A DNA stretch of 7,519 nucleotides from NCBI GenBank assembly GCA_016297405.1, contig JAEDGP010000086.1, forward strand, positions 1 through 7,519, in the 5' to 3' direction. A program made the translations under genes and the position numbers. This document shows positions 1-7,144 of the stretch, in pieces; position 1 is the stretch's first letter, and every line of letters begins with the position of its first letter. A model generated the notes under the pieces. That model was given only the letters and a program-made list of their open reading frames with translations. It was not told where the DNA came from and did not search any database. The stretch comes from Treponema sp. GTDB taxonomy: Bacteria > Spirochaetota > Spirochaetia > Treponematales > Treponemataceae.

Positions 1-69
1 ATCTGATTTAAAACGCTTACTATAGACTACTTCACTGCTGAAAGAATCATTTTTACATGCTCTCATCAT
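1..69 (-). CDS. Possible 5' fragment of a gene running off the left edge
   Basis: An open frame starts at ATG 69-67 (a second ATG follows directly) and stays open for 23 codons to the window edge, reading MMRACKNDSFSSEVVYSKRF and then KSD. It begins 13 bases after the uppP stop on the same strand, which would suit an operon continuation. There is no good ribosome binding site, only GG directly before the ATG after a T-run. A 23-codon open stretch is likely by chance, and I do not recognise the protein. No convincing uppP terminator is visible here either: the T8 run (minus strand) follows a direct GATGAT repeat rather than a hairpin. This may simply be intergenic DNA. Confidence 0.25.
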   Translation of the reverse strand, partial: MMRACKNDSFSSEVVYSKRFKSD

Positions 70-82
70 CCAAAAAAAATCA

Positions 83-1003
83 TCACAAAAACAGGATTCC
101 AAGAATTCCTGCAGGAATCAGATAGCAGGCAAACCATTCAAGTCGGCCTTTTTTAATCAGCTTCATCAAGAAAGCAAGGGAAAGATACCCCCATGCGAAT
201 GCAGCTGCACACCCCGCAATCAATGGAGCGGCTCCAATAGACGCACCAGATCCAGCTGCCTGGCCCGCTTCCATATACTTTTTTAATTCAAGCACAAAGG
301 CGCCCAAAATCGCAGGTATAGAAATTATGAAAGAATATTCGCCAGCCGCCTGTCGATTTACTTTTGAAAGCTGGGCGCCCGCAATAGTTGAACCGCTGCG
401 GCTGATGCCAGGCAAAGTGCCAACGCCCTGCATCAATCCTATGAACAAAGCCTGAAGGGGACTAATGCCTTTCAGCTGAACAGATTTGGAATCAGCACTA
501 GCCTCATTCTTCTTTTCAATAACCGACGAAATCACCAGCAAGATTGCAGTCACAATAAAACCGGCACAAGTCAACTTTATGGAAATAACAGAATCATCAA
601 TAAGTTTTGAAGTGCCAAGCCCAATCACAGCAGTTACCAAAGTCGAAAGAATTACAGCTACAATCGTTCTGCGACCAAGTGCATCAGTACCGCAAAGCAA
701 GTCCATTCCATCACAAGCATTTGAACAATCAGCACCATCTGGCTGCACAGCTTCTGCTGCCTTTGGATCTGGGCGGCCAGTTATCCATCTGCCAAAAACT
801 TTAAGCAGCTGCCAGATTTTTCTTCTAAAATACAGCACCACCGCAAGAAGAGTTGCCAAATGCAGCATTACATCAAAAAGCAACGGCACATCATTCAATC
901 CAAAAAGCTTTTGTACCACAGCCAAATGGCCAGATGAAGAAATCGGAAGGAATTCGGCAATTCCCTGCAAAACTCCCATAATAATTCCCTGAATAACAGA
1001 CAT
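83..1003 (-). CDS. uppP: Undecaprenyl-diphosphatase (UppP/BacA family)
   Basis: This integral membrane enzyme removes a phosphate from undecaprenyl pyrophosphate, regenerating the lipid carrier for peptidoglycan and other envelope polymers; overexpressed relatives give bacitracin resistance. The predicted 306-residue protein carries both family signatures. The first is QGIAEFLPISSSGHL near residues 13-27, where Q13/E17 match the (E/Q)xxxE motif and H26 the conserved His. The second is PGISRSGSTI near 198-207, with R202 matching the essential Arg. The rest is mostly hydrophobic helices, ending in a hydrophobic C-terminus. ATG 1003 is chosen over an upstream in-frame TTG at 1033 because AGGAGA lies 4-5 bases before it and the protein then begins like the family. 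The protein is about 30 residues longer than E. coli UppP (273), mainly through a polar loop near residues 75-110 with Cys 93, 97 and 104. It lies 63 bases downstream of the phosphohexomutase gene. Confidence 0.95.
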   Translation of the reverse strand: MSVIQGIIMGVLQGIAEFLPISSSGHLAVVQKLFGLNDVPLLFDVMLHLATLLAVVLYFRRKIWQLLKVFGRWITGRPDPKAAEAVQPDGADCSNACDGMDLLCGTDALGRRTIVAVILSTLVTAVIGLGTSKLIDDSVISIKLTCAGFIVTAILLVISSVIEKKNEASADSKSVQLKGISPLQALFIGLMQGVGTLPGISRSGSTIAGAQLSKVNRQAAGEYSFIISIPAILGAFVLELKKYMEAGQAAGSGASIGAAPLIAGCAAAFAWGYLSLAFLMKLIKKGRLEWFACYLIPAGILGILFL

Positions 1004-1035
1004 ATTTTCTCCTAAAAAACGTGTGCAACGCAAAA

Positions 1036-1065
1036 TTTATAAAAAGATAAAAACTGCGCCATCAA
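1036..1065 (-). promoter_or_regulatory. Candidate sigma-70 type promoter for uppP
   Basis: In the 63-base gap before uppP the minus strand reads TTGATG (1065-1060), an 18-base spacer, then TATAAA (1041-1036). Transcription would start near 1029, giving a leader of about 26 bases that contains the AGGAGA ribosome binding site. The match to consensus is good, but the region is AT-rich and chance matches are common. If real, uppP can be expressed independently of the upstream minus-strand genes, although no terminator separates them. Confidence 0.4.
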
Positions 1066-1066
1066 A

Positions 1067-2587
1067 TTATTTTAAGCAACTTGTATCCAGCTGATCAAAG
1101 CCAGCCACCAATTCCTGTGCAATTTTCACAAGCTTTGCAAGGTCACCTTTTCTGGCTCCTTCAATATTCATTGGCATTACAGGATCGTGCAAACTCATGC
1201 GCAAAAGAATCCATCCCTGAGCATCTCCTTCTTTGAAAGAAAGACGAATACCTTCAAAGCTTTCAGGCATTACATAACCTTTTGCCTTTGCCCGATCTTC
1301 AAAAGTTCTAAGAACATTTTTTCCATAAGATTTAAAATCTTCTGCGCCAATCTTAAAGCGATATTCACCTTCCTCCACAAGAGCAGGAAGCTTTTCAATC
1401 AGGCTTTCAAGTTTTTTGCCTTCTTTCTTTGCCAAAGCTAATGCGATAATCAGCTTTACAGCAAGATAGGCACCGTCATCCAAAAAGTAGTTTTCCTTTA
1501 ATGCACCATGACCGCTTGTTTCCATTGCCAAAGGCGCATTGATCCCCTTGTCTGTAAGCTCTTTCTGCTTGTTGATTACATTTTTGTAACCACGCATATA
1601 TCGCAGATGCTTCAACTTCAAAACATCTTCAAGAAAATATGTAAGACGATCAGAAGTAACGCTATCTGTAATAATTGTGCTGCCAGGATTAGATGGTGCC
1701 AGGATTGCGGCAACCATAGCAATTATTGCATCTCTGTTCACTTCTTCACCATTAGAAAGAACCGCACTCATTCGATCCACATCAGTATCAAAAATCAAAC
1801 CAAGATCTGCTTTGTTGTCAACAGTTGCAGTTTTTATTGCCTGCATTGCAGCTTTATTTTCCGGATTTGGAATATGATTTGGGAAAGATCCGTCTGGCTC
1901 CAGGAACTGACTGCCAGTTGTATCTGCACCAAGTGGATTCAAAATCTTATCCACAAAAAAGCCGCTGGCACCGTTTCCCGAATCCACAACAATCTTCAAA
2001 CCGGACAAAGGTTTATCAGACTCAGAAGAAGAAAGCCCCTTTACAATGCTTTTACGGATATGCGCGGCATAAGTTTCAATCAGATCATAGATTCCATTCT
2101 TTGAAATATCAGCAGCCTTATTTTTTTCTGCATCCTGGGCATCGCTCAGTTCAAGAACCGCAGTAATATCTTCGTGTTCCAGGCCACCGTCTTTATCAAA
2201 AAATTTAAGCCCGTTTCTATTAAATGGAAGATGGCTGGCAGTTATCATTACCGAACCATCATATTTTGTCTGTGGGAAAACAATAGACATGAACATGGCT
2301 GGAGTTGTAGCCATTCCGCAACGTACAACATTTACACCGTTTGCAGTAAGACCTTTTGCAACTGCCAGTTCAAGAAACGGGCCAGAAAGTCTGGAATCAC
2401 GCCCAATTCCAACAGTAAGCTGATCAACAGGTTTACCTGTTTTTTTGGAAAGCCAAAGTGCAAATGCACCACCAATTTTCAGACAGGCTTCTTCTGTAAG
2501 ATTAACAGCTTCGCCTTCAACGCCTTCAAGGGCAACGCCACGAATGTCGCTGCCGTTCTGTAATTTCATCAGATCTTTCAATGTCAT
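1067..2587 (-). CDS. Alpha-D-phosphohexomutase (phosphomannomutase/phosphoglucomutase type)
   Basis: Enzymes of this family interconvert hexose 1- and 6-phosphates through a phosphoserine, supplying precursors for nucleotide sugars and envelope glycans; this should be a cytosolic protein. Counting from ATG 2587 (506 residues), the landmarks appear in order: LQNGSDIRG near 9-17; the phosphoserine loop TASHLP at 116-121 with Ser118; the metal-binding loop DTDVDR at 267-272; the sugar-specificity loop METSGHGALK near 355-364; and the C-terminal phosphate-binding segment around RMSLHDPVMPMN, 463-474. ASHLPFNRNGLKFF recalls the plant plastid and bacterial branch of COG1109 more than E. coli ManB or GlmM, so the substrate (mannose, glucose or glucosamine phosphate) cannot be assigned. 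The start is uncertain. ATG 2587 has no ribosome binding site, an in-frame TTG lies at 2611, and ATG 2569 is also possible. It sits 32 bases downstream of the unknown membrane-protein gene and is probably cotranscribed with it. Confidence 0.9.
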   Translation of the reverse strand: MTLKDLMKLQNGSDIRGVALEGVEGEAVNLTEEACLKIGGAFALWLSKKTGKPVDQLTVGIGRDSRLSGPFLELAVAKGLTANGVNVVRCGMATTPAMFMSIVFPQTKYDGSVMITASHLPFNRNGLKFFDKDGGLEHEDITAVLELSDAQDAEKNKAADISKNGIYDLIETYAAHIRKSIVKGLSSSESDKPLSGLKIVVDSGNGASGFFVDKILNPLGADTTGSQFLEPDGSFPNHIPNPENKAAMQAIKTATVDNKADLGLIFDTDVDRMSAVLSNGEEVNRDAIIAMVAAILAPSNPGSTIITDSVTSDRLTYFLEDVLKLKHLRYMRGYKNVINKQKELTDKGINAPLAMETSGHGALKENYFLDDGAYLAVKLIIALALAKKEGKKLESLIEKLPALVEEGEYRFKIGAEDFKSYGKNVLRTFEDRAKAKGYVMPESFEGIRLSFKEGDAQGWILLRMSLHDPVMPMNIEGARKGDLAKLVKIAQELVAGFDQLDTSCLK

Positions 2588-2593
2588 GGCAAA

Positions 2594-2599
2594 ATTATA
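2594..2599 (-). promoter_or_regulatory. TATAAT box six bases before the phosphohexomutase ATG
   Basis: The minus strand reads TATAATTTTGCCATG, a perfect -10 hexamer placed so that transcription would begin at or next to the start codon. I find no good -35 hexamer at 15-19 bases spacing (the 17-base position reads TAGTAA). With no ribosome binding site here, a leaderless transcript is possible. Cotranscription from the upstream gene and a chance AT-rich match are equally plausible. Confidence 0.2.
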
Positions 2600-2619
2600 A
2601 CGATTCGCCAAAAACTTTA

Positions 2620-4458
2620 CTACTCGCCAGAAGTTTCTGTCTTAGGCGCACTTTCAGACTCAGCAGTTCCAGCAGAAGCTGCATCAGGCGTTGCAGCCGC
2701 AGAAGCTGCATCCATGGCAGGTTTTTCAACTGCTGCAGTGTTATAAACAAGCCTGATGACTTCATTAGCAGACCTGTGCCTTGATTTAAGCAAAAGCACA
2801 TCGTTATCTTTCTGATGAACATAACCAGAAGAATTGTAAGTTTCAAAGCGAGGATCTGTACGGAATGCCATATCATAAATGAAAATCTTGTTGAACGATT
2901 TTATTCCGCTGACCATCAGATAATGTGTATATGACTGCTGAAAGGCGATCCCCAAAGCAATATTTCCAAGGGAATCCTTTTCAAATGAAACAGATTCTGC
3001 CGAAGTCCAAACCCACACAGCTTTTCCATTATCATAACCAATAACTTTTACATGTGGATAATAATGGTTGTCATGAACCGTAATTGCATAAAGATCGCTC
3101 AAAGTTCCAAGTTCAAATGAATCGCAGTTTCCAGCATAGGAATTAATGATCAGTTCACCACCTGCCATGTATTCCGCATTGTTTCTGATTATACCATACT
3201 GCATTACTGCATCGCCGGCACGAACCGCCTGGATTACAGAAAGCAATGATCCGTTATCAGAAATAATTATATTTTTGCCGTCAAGACTACATGCACTTTC
3301 GATTTTTGCTACACATTTATTTGCCGCCGGTGCAAGCATTGCGGCAAGATCCTTGTTTGTTTCAAAAAGCTTATTGTAGGCAGCCAAAACATTTGATGCC
3401 TGAATTACAGAAACATTAGAAAAAGAGCCATCTGCAACTTTTTTCAGATAAGACTGAACGGTTGAGGAACCAGGATGAATCATCATGTAATCGGTTATAC
3501 CAGCTAATCCAAACGCTTCAAGAGATCCGCTGACAGCACAAGACTTTATTGAATTTTCACAATTCAGTAACTGTTTTTCCAAAGATTTGTTTGAATTTAC
3601 GAGGTTACCTAAGAAAGTTGTAGCAATATACGAGCCAGATGGATTCTTCTTCATCGAAGCAGGTATTGCATCCAGTGCTGCTGAATAATTTCCCTTTTCA
3701 GCCATGGCAGCAACATAAGAAACCGCTTCCTGCTCTGAAATTGCGGAATTTTTAGAAACAGCGGATGCAAAAGCCTTTATCAGGCTTCCACTGATTTTGC
3801 TCTTTGTTGAACGGTAGGCATCAAGTGTTGCACCAGGCATAGAAGAAGCAACAGCAAAACTGAAGTCTTTTGAATCATCAAAGAAGGTATATGTTGCTCC
3901 AGGATTTGCTTTTGTAAGCACCAGGTTGTTTGCACCAATATTGACTGCATTCAATTCCCAAGAAGCTTGCGAATAGTCGATCTGCACTTTTCGATCATTC
4001 TGGAATGAGATTGAAGCCCCTCCAGAAAGCCCATAAGGAAGCTTCAGGTATTCAACATTTTTTGGAAGATCAGCCTTAAGGGCGAACGTCGAACGATTAG
4101 TGTCATCTGTCAAAATCATGTTGACGCTAATATCGTCGCTGAATTTGAATGTACATGTAAGAGGAGACGTTTTTTCCCAAGAGATCAGAGTAATAGGTTT
4201 TTCCGTTCCTCTAATCTTGGCAACAGCAGGGCTATCATCATCTGCAGAAAAGGAAAGTCCATTGAACACTGCAGAAAACTTATTCTTAAGCCCAACGGAA
4301 TTATCTTCTGCAATAGATTCCAACAGGGTAATATGGAGGCTACCTAATTTTTCTGATATGATAGAATCATTCTTAAATTGAAGCACAAATATGCCGATAA
4401 TAACTACAGCATAAATTGCAATCAATATTAAAGACTTTTTTAATATATTTGCAACCAT
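2620..4458 (-). CDS. Unknown 612-residue protein with an N-terminal membrane anchor
   Basis: I cannot assign this to a named family. From ATG 4458 the protein opens with a short basic stretch and one hydrophobic segment (residues 9-26, LILIAIYAVVIIGIFVLQ) not followed by a clear signal-peptidase site, so it is probably anchored in the inner membrane with the rest outside. Residues 60-210 look beta-rich, with many short polar/hydrophobic alternations. Residues 220-400 look helical and repeat-like (for example EQEAVSYVAAMAEKGNYSAA near 242-261) with Cys at 300, 307, 382 and 390. Residues 430-580 form another beta-rich domain with the striking aromatic segments NSYAGNCDSFELGTLSDLYA (439-458) and KAVWVWTSAESV (479-490). 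The tail from about 575 is low-complexity Ala/Ser/Pro/Glu. There is no ribosome binding site before ATG 4458; upstream TTG 4530 would overlap the divergent gene and is rejected. It is probably the first gene of the minus-strand block. Confidence 0.8.
   Translation of the reverse strand: MVANILKKSLILIAIYAVVIIGIFVLQFKNDSIISEKLGSLHITLLESIAEDNSVGLKNKFSAVFNGLSFSADDDSPAVAKIRGTEKPITLISWEKTSPLTCTFKFSDDISVNMILTDDTNRSTFALKADLPKNVEYLKLPYGLSGGASISFQNDRKVQIDYSQASWELNAVNIGANNLVLTKANPGATYTFFDDSKDFSFAVASSMPGATLDAYRSTKSKISGSLIKAFASAVSKNSAISEQEAVSYVAAMAEKGNYSAALDAIPASMKKNPSGSYIATTFLGNLVNSNKSLEKQLLNCENSIKSCAVSGSLEAFGLAGITDYMMIHPGSSTVQSYLKKVADGSFSNVSVIQASNVLAAYNKLFETNKDLAAMLAPAANKCVAKIESACSLDGKNIIISDNGSLLSVIQAVRAGDAVMQYGIIRNNAEYMAGGELIINSYAGNCDSFELGTLSDLYAITVHDNHYYPHVKVIGYDNGKAVWVWTSAESVSFEKDSLGNIALGIAFQQSYTHYLMVSGIKSFNKIFIYDMAFRTDPRFETYNSSGYVHQKDNDVLLLKSRHRSANEVIRLVYNTAAVEKPAMDAASAAATPDAASAGTAESESAPKTETSGE
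2672..2712. repeat. Short direct repeat encoding the Ala-rich tail
   Basis: A 14-base sequence, GCAGAAGCTGCATC, occurs at 2672-2685 and again at 2699-2712. The copies are 27 bases (nine codons) apart and in frame, so the C-terminal tail of the 612-residue protein contains DAASA twice within MDAASAAATPDAASAG. This looks like low-complexity expansion in a disordered tail rather than a regulatory element. Confidence 0.6.
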
Positions 4459-4480
4459 TGTAAAATGTAGTTTATATAAT
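4449..4480 (+). promoter_or_regulatory. Candidate promoter of the TPR-TraB-PspC operon
   Basis: The plus strand carries TATAAT at 4475-4480, overlapping TATATA at 4473-4478. TTGCAA at 4449-4454 lies 18 bases before the TATATA version and 20 before the TATAAT version. The leader would be roughly 35-40 bases and include the GGAG ribosome binding site at 4512-4515. The -35 element would fall inside the first codons of the divergent gene. Confidence 0.4.
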
Positions 4481-4497
4481 GACGGGACTAATTTCAA
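4471..4497 (-). promoter_or_regulatory. Candidate promoter of the 612-residue protein, facing the TPR promoter
   Basis: On the minus strand TTGAAA (4497-4492) is followed after 15 bases by TATAAA (4476-4471), a spacer shorter than the usual 17. Transcription would begin near 4464, leaving only about six bases before ATG 4458. The -10 segment is the same AT stretch used by the plus-strand candidate, so the two polymerase sites would compete. Confidence 0.35.
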
Positions 4498-4523
4498 CCG
4501 TCTTGCAACCTGGAGATTACACA

Positions 4524-5936
4524 ATGACAATTAAAAAATTCAACATCTCTTGTATTACTGTCTGCATGGTAACAGCCTTTATGGCCGCAAATCTTTTTGC
4601 AGCAGCCCCAACATCAAGTGAATCAGAACTTTCTGCCGCACCATCAGCAGCCAGTTCTGAAAAGAGCCCAAACGTTATTTTTGTAGAAAAACTGCAGGAT
4701 GCGCTTTCTTCAAATGACATTCAATCTGCCATCGCTCTTTTTGAGAATCTGCCAGCATCCCTCGAATCAGACACAGATCTAAAGCTTCTTCATGCATCGA
4801 TTTTGCTTTCTGCCGGAGATTATTCAAAAGCAAAAACACTCAACAATGAATTACTTGCATCGAACAGCGATAACATAGAAGCCCTGGAACTTGCGGCTCA
4901 GATTGCAATTGCAAGTAAAAACAAAACAGACGAAAAAACTGCGTTAAATGCGCTTCTGGCCAAAAACCCAAACAATCCTACTGCAAACATCATCAAAGGA
5001 AATCAGCAGGCGCTTAAAAAGAAATACAAACTTGCAAAAAACTACTATTTAAAGGCACTTACCGGAGACTCAACAAATCTGGAAGCTATATTCGGATATG
5101 CACAAATGAGCTATTACACAGATAATCTGGACGAAGCAAAGCGATACTTTCAGCGCCTGCTTGAACTAGATCCATACAATGCCCAGGCATACGCATATAT
5201 GGGAAAATTGGCTGCAGATGACGAAAACTATTACGAAGCGATAATTCAAATTAACAAAGCTTTGGAACTGGATCCAAACAACTACGATTACTACATCGAT
5301 TTGGGACAATACAAACGATACACTGGAAAATTCAAGGAAGCGGAAGTTGCCTGGTCAAAAGCTATTTCCATTGATCCAAACTATTTTTTGGCATACACCT
5401 ATCGCGCCGGCCTTTACGATGAGCAGAACATGTTCAAAGAAGCTTTGGCAGATTACCATAAAATAATAGAAACAAATCCTAAATATTATTATTCATGGGA
5501 AGAAATCGGAATCCTTGAATTCCACCTGGGAAACTGGGCCGGCGCACGAAACGCGTTCCTTAAGGCTAATTCCATTTTTAATTCAACCGCATATCAGCTT
5601 ATGGTAATTTTGACTTACCTGAAAGAAAACAATCTTTTCAAAGCAAAGGAATATGCACAACTTGCAATGAAGCCATTGGACAGAAACTCACTGGATTACA
5701 AAATCATTCGTCTTTTTCACGATCAGGGTGGTGTAAACGCAGAAAACGCCATCATGAAAGATCTAGACAAGGAAACCGATAAAAACAAGCGCGGCAAAAT
5801 GATGTACTACTTTGCAATGTACTTTGATTTAAAGGGAATGAATCAGATTGCCAGAGAATATTTCGTAAAAATTCAGAAAATGCAGTCACCTATGTTTTTT
5901 GAATACAGACTTGCAGAATGGGGAATGGAACAATGA
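4524..5936 (+). CDS. Exported tetratricopeptide-repeat (TPR) protein
   Basis: This is a predicted 470-residue periplasmic protein-protein interaction scaffold; TPR arrays bind peptides or partner proteins and have no catalytic role of their own. The N-terminus (MTIKKFNISC...AANLFAAAPT, 1-30) looks like a signal peptide cut by signal peptidase I near residue 26-28. Its Cys residues at 10 and 14 are not in a lipobox. A Ser/Ala-rich linker (30-48) follows. About eight TPR-like units then span roughly 86-353, clearest at 186-321, with repeated endings such as LLELDPYN, ALELDPNN and ISIDPNY; further helical, TPR-like sequence continues to the C-terminus. ATG 4524 is chosen because GGAG lies eight bases upstream and a signal peptide begins there; the in-frame ATG at 4479 lacks a ribosome binding site. 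The stop overlaps the next gene's start (ATGA), implying translational coupling, so it may work with the TraB-family protein. Confidence 0.88.
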   Translation: MTIKKFNISCITVCMVTAFMAANLFAAAPTSSESELSAAPSAASSEKSPNVIFVEKLQDALSSNDIQSAIALFENLPASLESDTDLKLLHASILLSAGDYSKAKTLNNELLASNSDNIEALELAAQIAIASKNKTDEKTALNALLAKNPNNPTANIIKGNQQALKKKYKLAKNYYLKALTGDSTNLEAIFGYAQMSYYTDNLDEAKRYFQRLLELDPYNAQAYAYMGKLAADDENYYEAIIQINKALELDPNNYDYYIDLGQYKRYTGKFKEAEVAWSKAISIDPNYFLAYTYRAGLYDEQNMFKEALADYHKIIETNPKYYYSWEEIGILEFHLGNWAGARNAFLKANSIFNSTAYQLMVILTYLKENNLFKAKEYAQLAMKPLDRNSLDYKIIRLFHDQGGVNAENAIMKDLDKETDKNKRGKMMYYFAMYFDLKGMNQIAREYFVKIQKMQSPMFFEYRLAEWGMEQ

Positions 5937-7117
5937 GCCAGACACAGGAAATCCTGAATTTTAACGGCAAAACTATAACGCTGGTTGGCACTGCGCATAT
6001 TTCAGAAGAAAGCGTTCAGGAAGTAAAAGCCACCATCCTTGAAAAAAAGCCTGATTGCGTGGCCATTGAATTGGATGAAAAACGCTGTGAATCAATAAAG
6101 AACCCAAATTCCTGGCGAGAGCTGGACATCGTCAAAGTCCTTAAGAAAAAGCAGGGATTTTTGCTTTTGGCAAATTTGATTCTGGCCTCTTTCCAGAAAA
6201 AAATGGGCAGCAACGTTGGTGTAAAGCCTGGGGACGAAATGATTGCTGCAATGAATACTGCAGAAGAAATCAATGTGCCTGTTGTAATGGTTGACCGGCC
6301 AATTCAGGTAACTTTGCGAAGAGCCTGGGCTTTGAACAACTTTTCTGGAAAGATGAAGCTACTGACCCTTTTATTAGGAAGCGCATTCAGCAAAGAGGAA
6401 GTTTCCCACGATGAAATCGAAGGATTAAAAAATCGCTCCGAAATGGACACCATGATGCAAGACCTTTCCCAGTATCTGCCTAAAGTAAAGCAGGTGCTTA
6501 TTGATGAACGTGACCAGTACCTTGCAAGCCACATTTGGCAGGCACAGGGAAATAACATAGTTGCCATTCTTGGCGCAGGACATTTGCCAGGAGTAAAGGC
6601 CTGGCTTGAAAAATTCGCAAATCAAAACGAAAGCACAGATACCACCGAAATTTCGCAGATTCCAGCTACTAAACCTGCCGCAAAAATTACAGGCTGGATT
6701 ATCCCTGCTATTATCATTGCAATGATTGGGGTGGGATTTTATTTTGGCGGCAAAGATGCCGGCTCAAAAATGGCCCTAAGCTGGATAATCTGGAACAGCG
6801 CTTTAGCAGGAATTGGTGCGCTCATTGCAGCAGCTCATCCAATTACAATTCTTGTTTCTGCAGTTGGCTCTCCAATTACTTCATTGTGTCCTTTGATAGG
6901 TGTGGGCTTTGTTGCCGGCATCGTTCAGGCCATGATCTGCAAACCTAAAGTCAAGGATATGGAAACACTTACCGAAGATGCCTCAAGCGTAAAAGGCTTT
7001 TACAAAAATCGCATTCTTCGCGTTCTTCTGGTTTTTCTTTTTTCTTCAATCGGAAGTTCCCTTGGTGCAGTAATTTCTGGTGCCGACATAATAGCTAAAA
7101 TTTCATCCTTATTCTAA
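5933..7117 (+). CDS. TraB/PrgY (GumN/Tiki superfamily) membrane protein
   Basis: The family is named after enterococcal proteins that shut down sex-pheromone signalling, but most bacterial and archaeal members are uncharacterised; relatives such as animal Tiki are metal-dependent proteases. In this 394-residue protein the N-terminal domain shows GTAHIS (19-24), AIELDEKRC near 44-52, PGDEM (99-103), DERD (191-194) and GAGHLPG (214-220). The two GxxH-type motifs and acidic residues match those proposed as the catalytic or metal site of the superfamily. The C-terminal part (about 252-383) has four hydrophobic stretches (252-271, 282-301, 304-337, 361-383). ATG 5933 is preferred over in-frame ATG 5918 because GGGGA lies eight bases upstream and this gives the ATGA overlap with the TPR gene. 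There is no sign of conjugation genes nearby, so a pheromone role is unlikely. A membrane-associated peptidase-like role is inferred from the family. Confidence 0.9.
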   Translation: MSQTQEILNFNGKTITLVGTAHISEESVQEVKATILEKKPDCVAIELDEKRCESIKNPNSWRELDIVKVLKKKQGFLLLANLILASFQKKMGSNVGVKPGDEMIAAMNTAEEINVPVVMVDRPIQVTLRRAWALNNFSGKMKLLTLLLGSAFSKEEVSHDEIEGLKNRSEMDTMMQDLSQYLPKVKQVLIDERDQYLASHIWQAQGNNIVAILGAGHLPGVKAWLEKFANQNESTDTTEISQIPATKPAAKITGWIIPAIIIAMIGVGFYFGGKDAGSKMALSWIIWNSALAGIGALIAAAHPITILVSAVGSPITSLCPLIGVGFVAGIVQAMICKPKVKDMETLTEDASSVKGFYKNRILRVLLVFLFSSIGSSLGAVISGADIIAKISSLF

Positions 7118-7144
7118 AATTAAAATATTCAGATGGAGAATTTT

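Noticed and set aside
67..85. GATGAT copies around a T8 run (minus strand) after uppP, considered as a terminator
   Set aside because: The copies are direct, not inverted, so they cannot form the required hairpin.
486..992. 168-codon open frame on the plus strand inside uppP
   Set aside because: It is antisense to a gene with clear family motifs, has no ribosome binding site and no recognisable protein sequence, and its length is explained by the low-stop composition opposite a hydrophobic coding region.
1508..2104. 198-codon open frame on the plus strand inside the phosphohexomutase gene
   Set aside because: It is antisense to catalytic motifs of a conserved enzyme, and its Cys/His/Ile-rich translation looks like a shadow frame.
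2595..2876. 93-codon minus-strand frame overlapping the end of the 612-residue protein gene
   Set aside because: It lies in another frame of the same strand, has no start signal, and its Leu-rich translation is an artefact of the repetitive Ala-coding tail.
4479..4523. Earlier ATG (4479) for the TPR protein
   Set aside because: It has no ribosome binding site, overlaps the candidate -10 box and would add 15 residues before a good signal peptide.
5933..7117. Conjugation or pheromone-plasmid locus suggested by the TraB name
   Set aside because: No transfer, relaxase or plasmid replication genes are present; the family name reflects one characterised member only.
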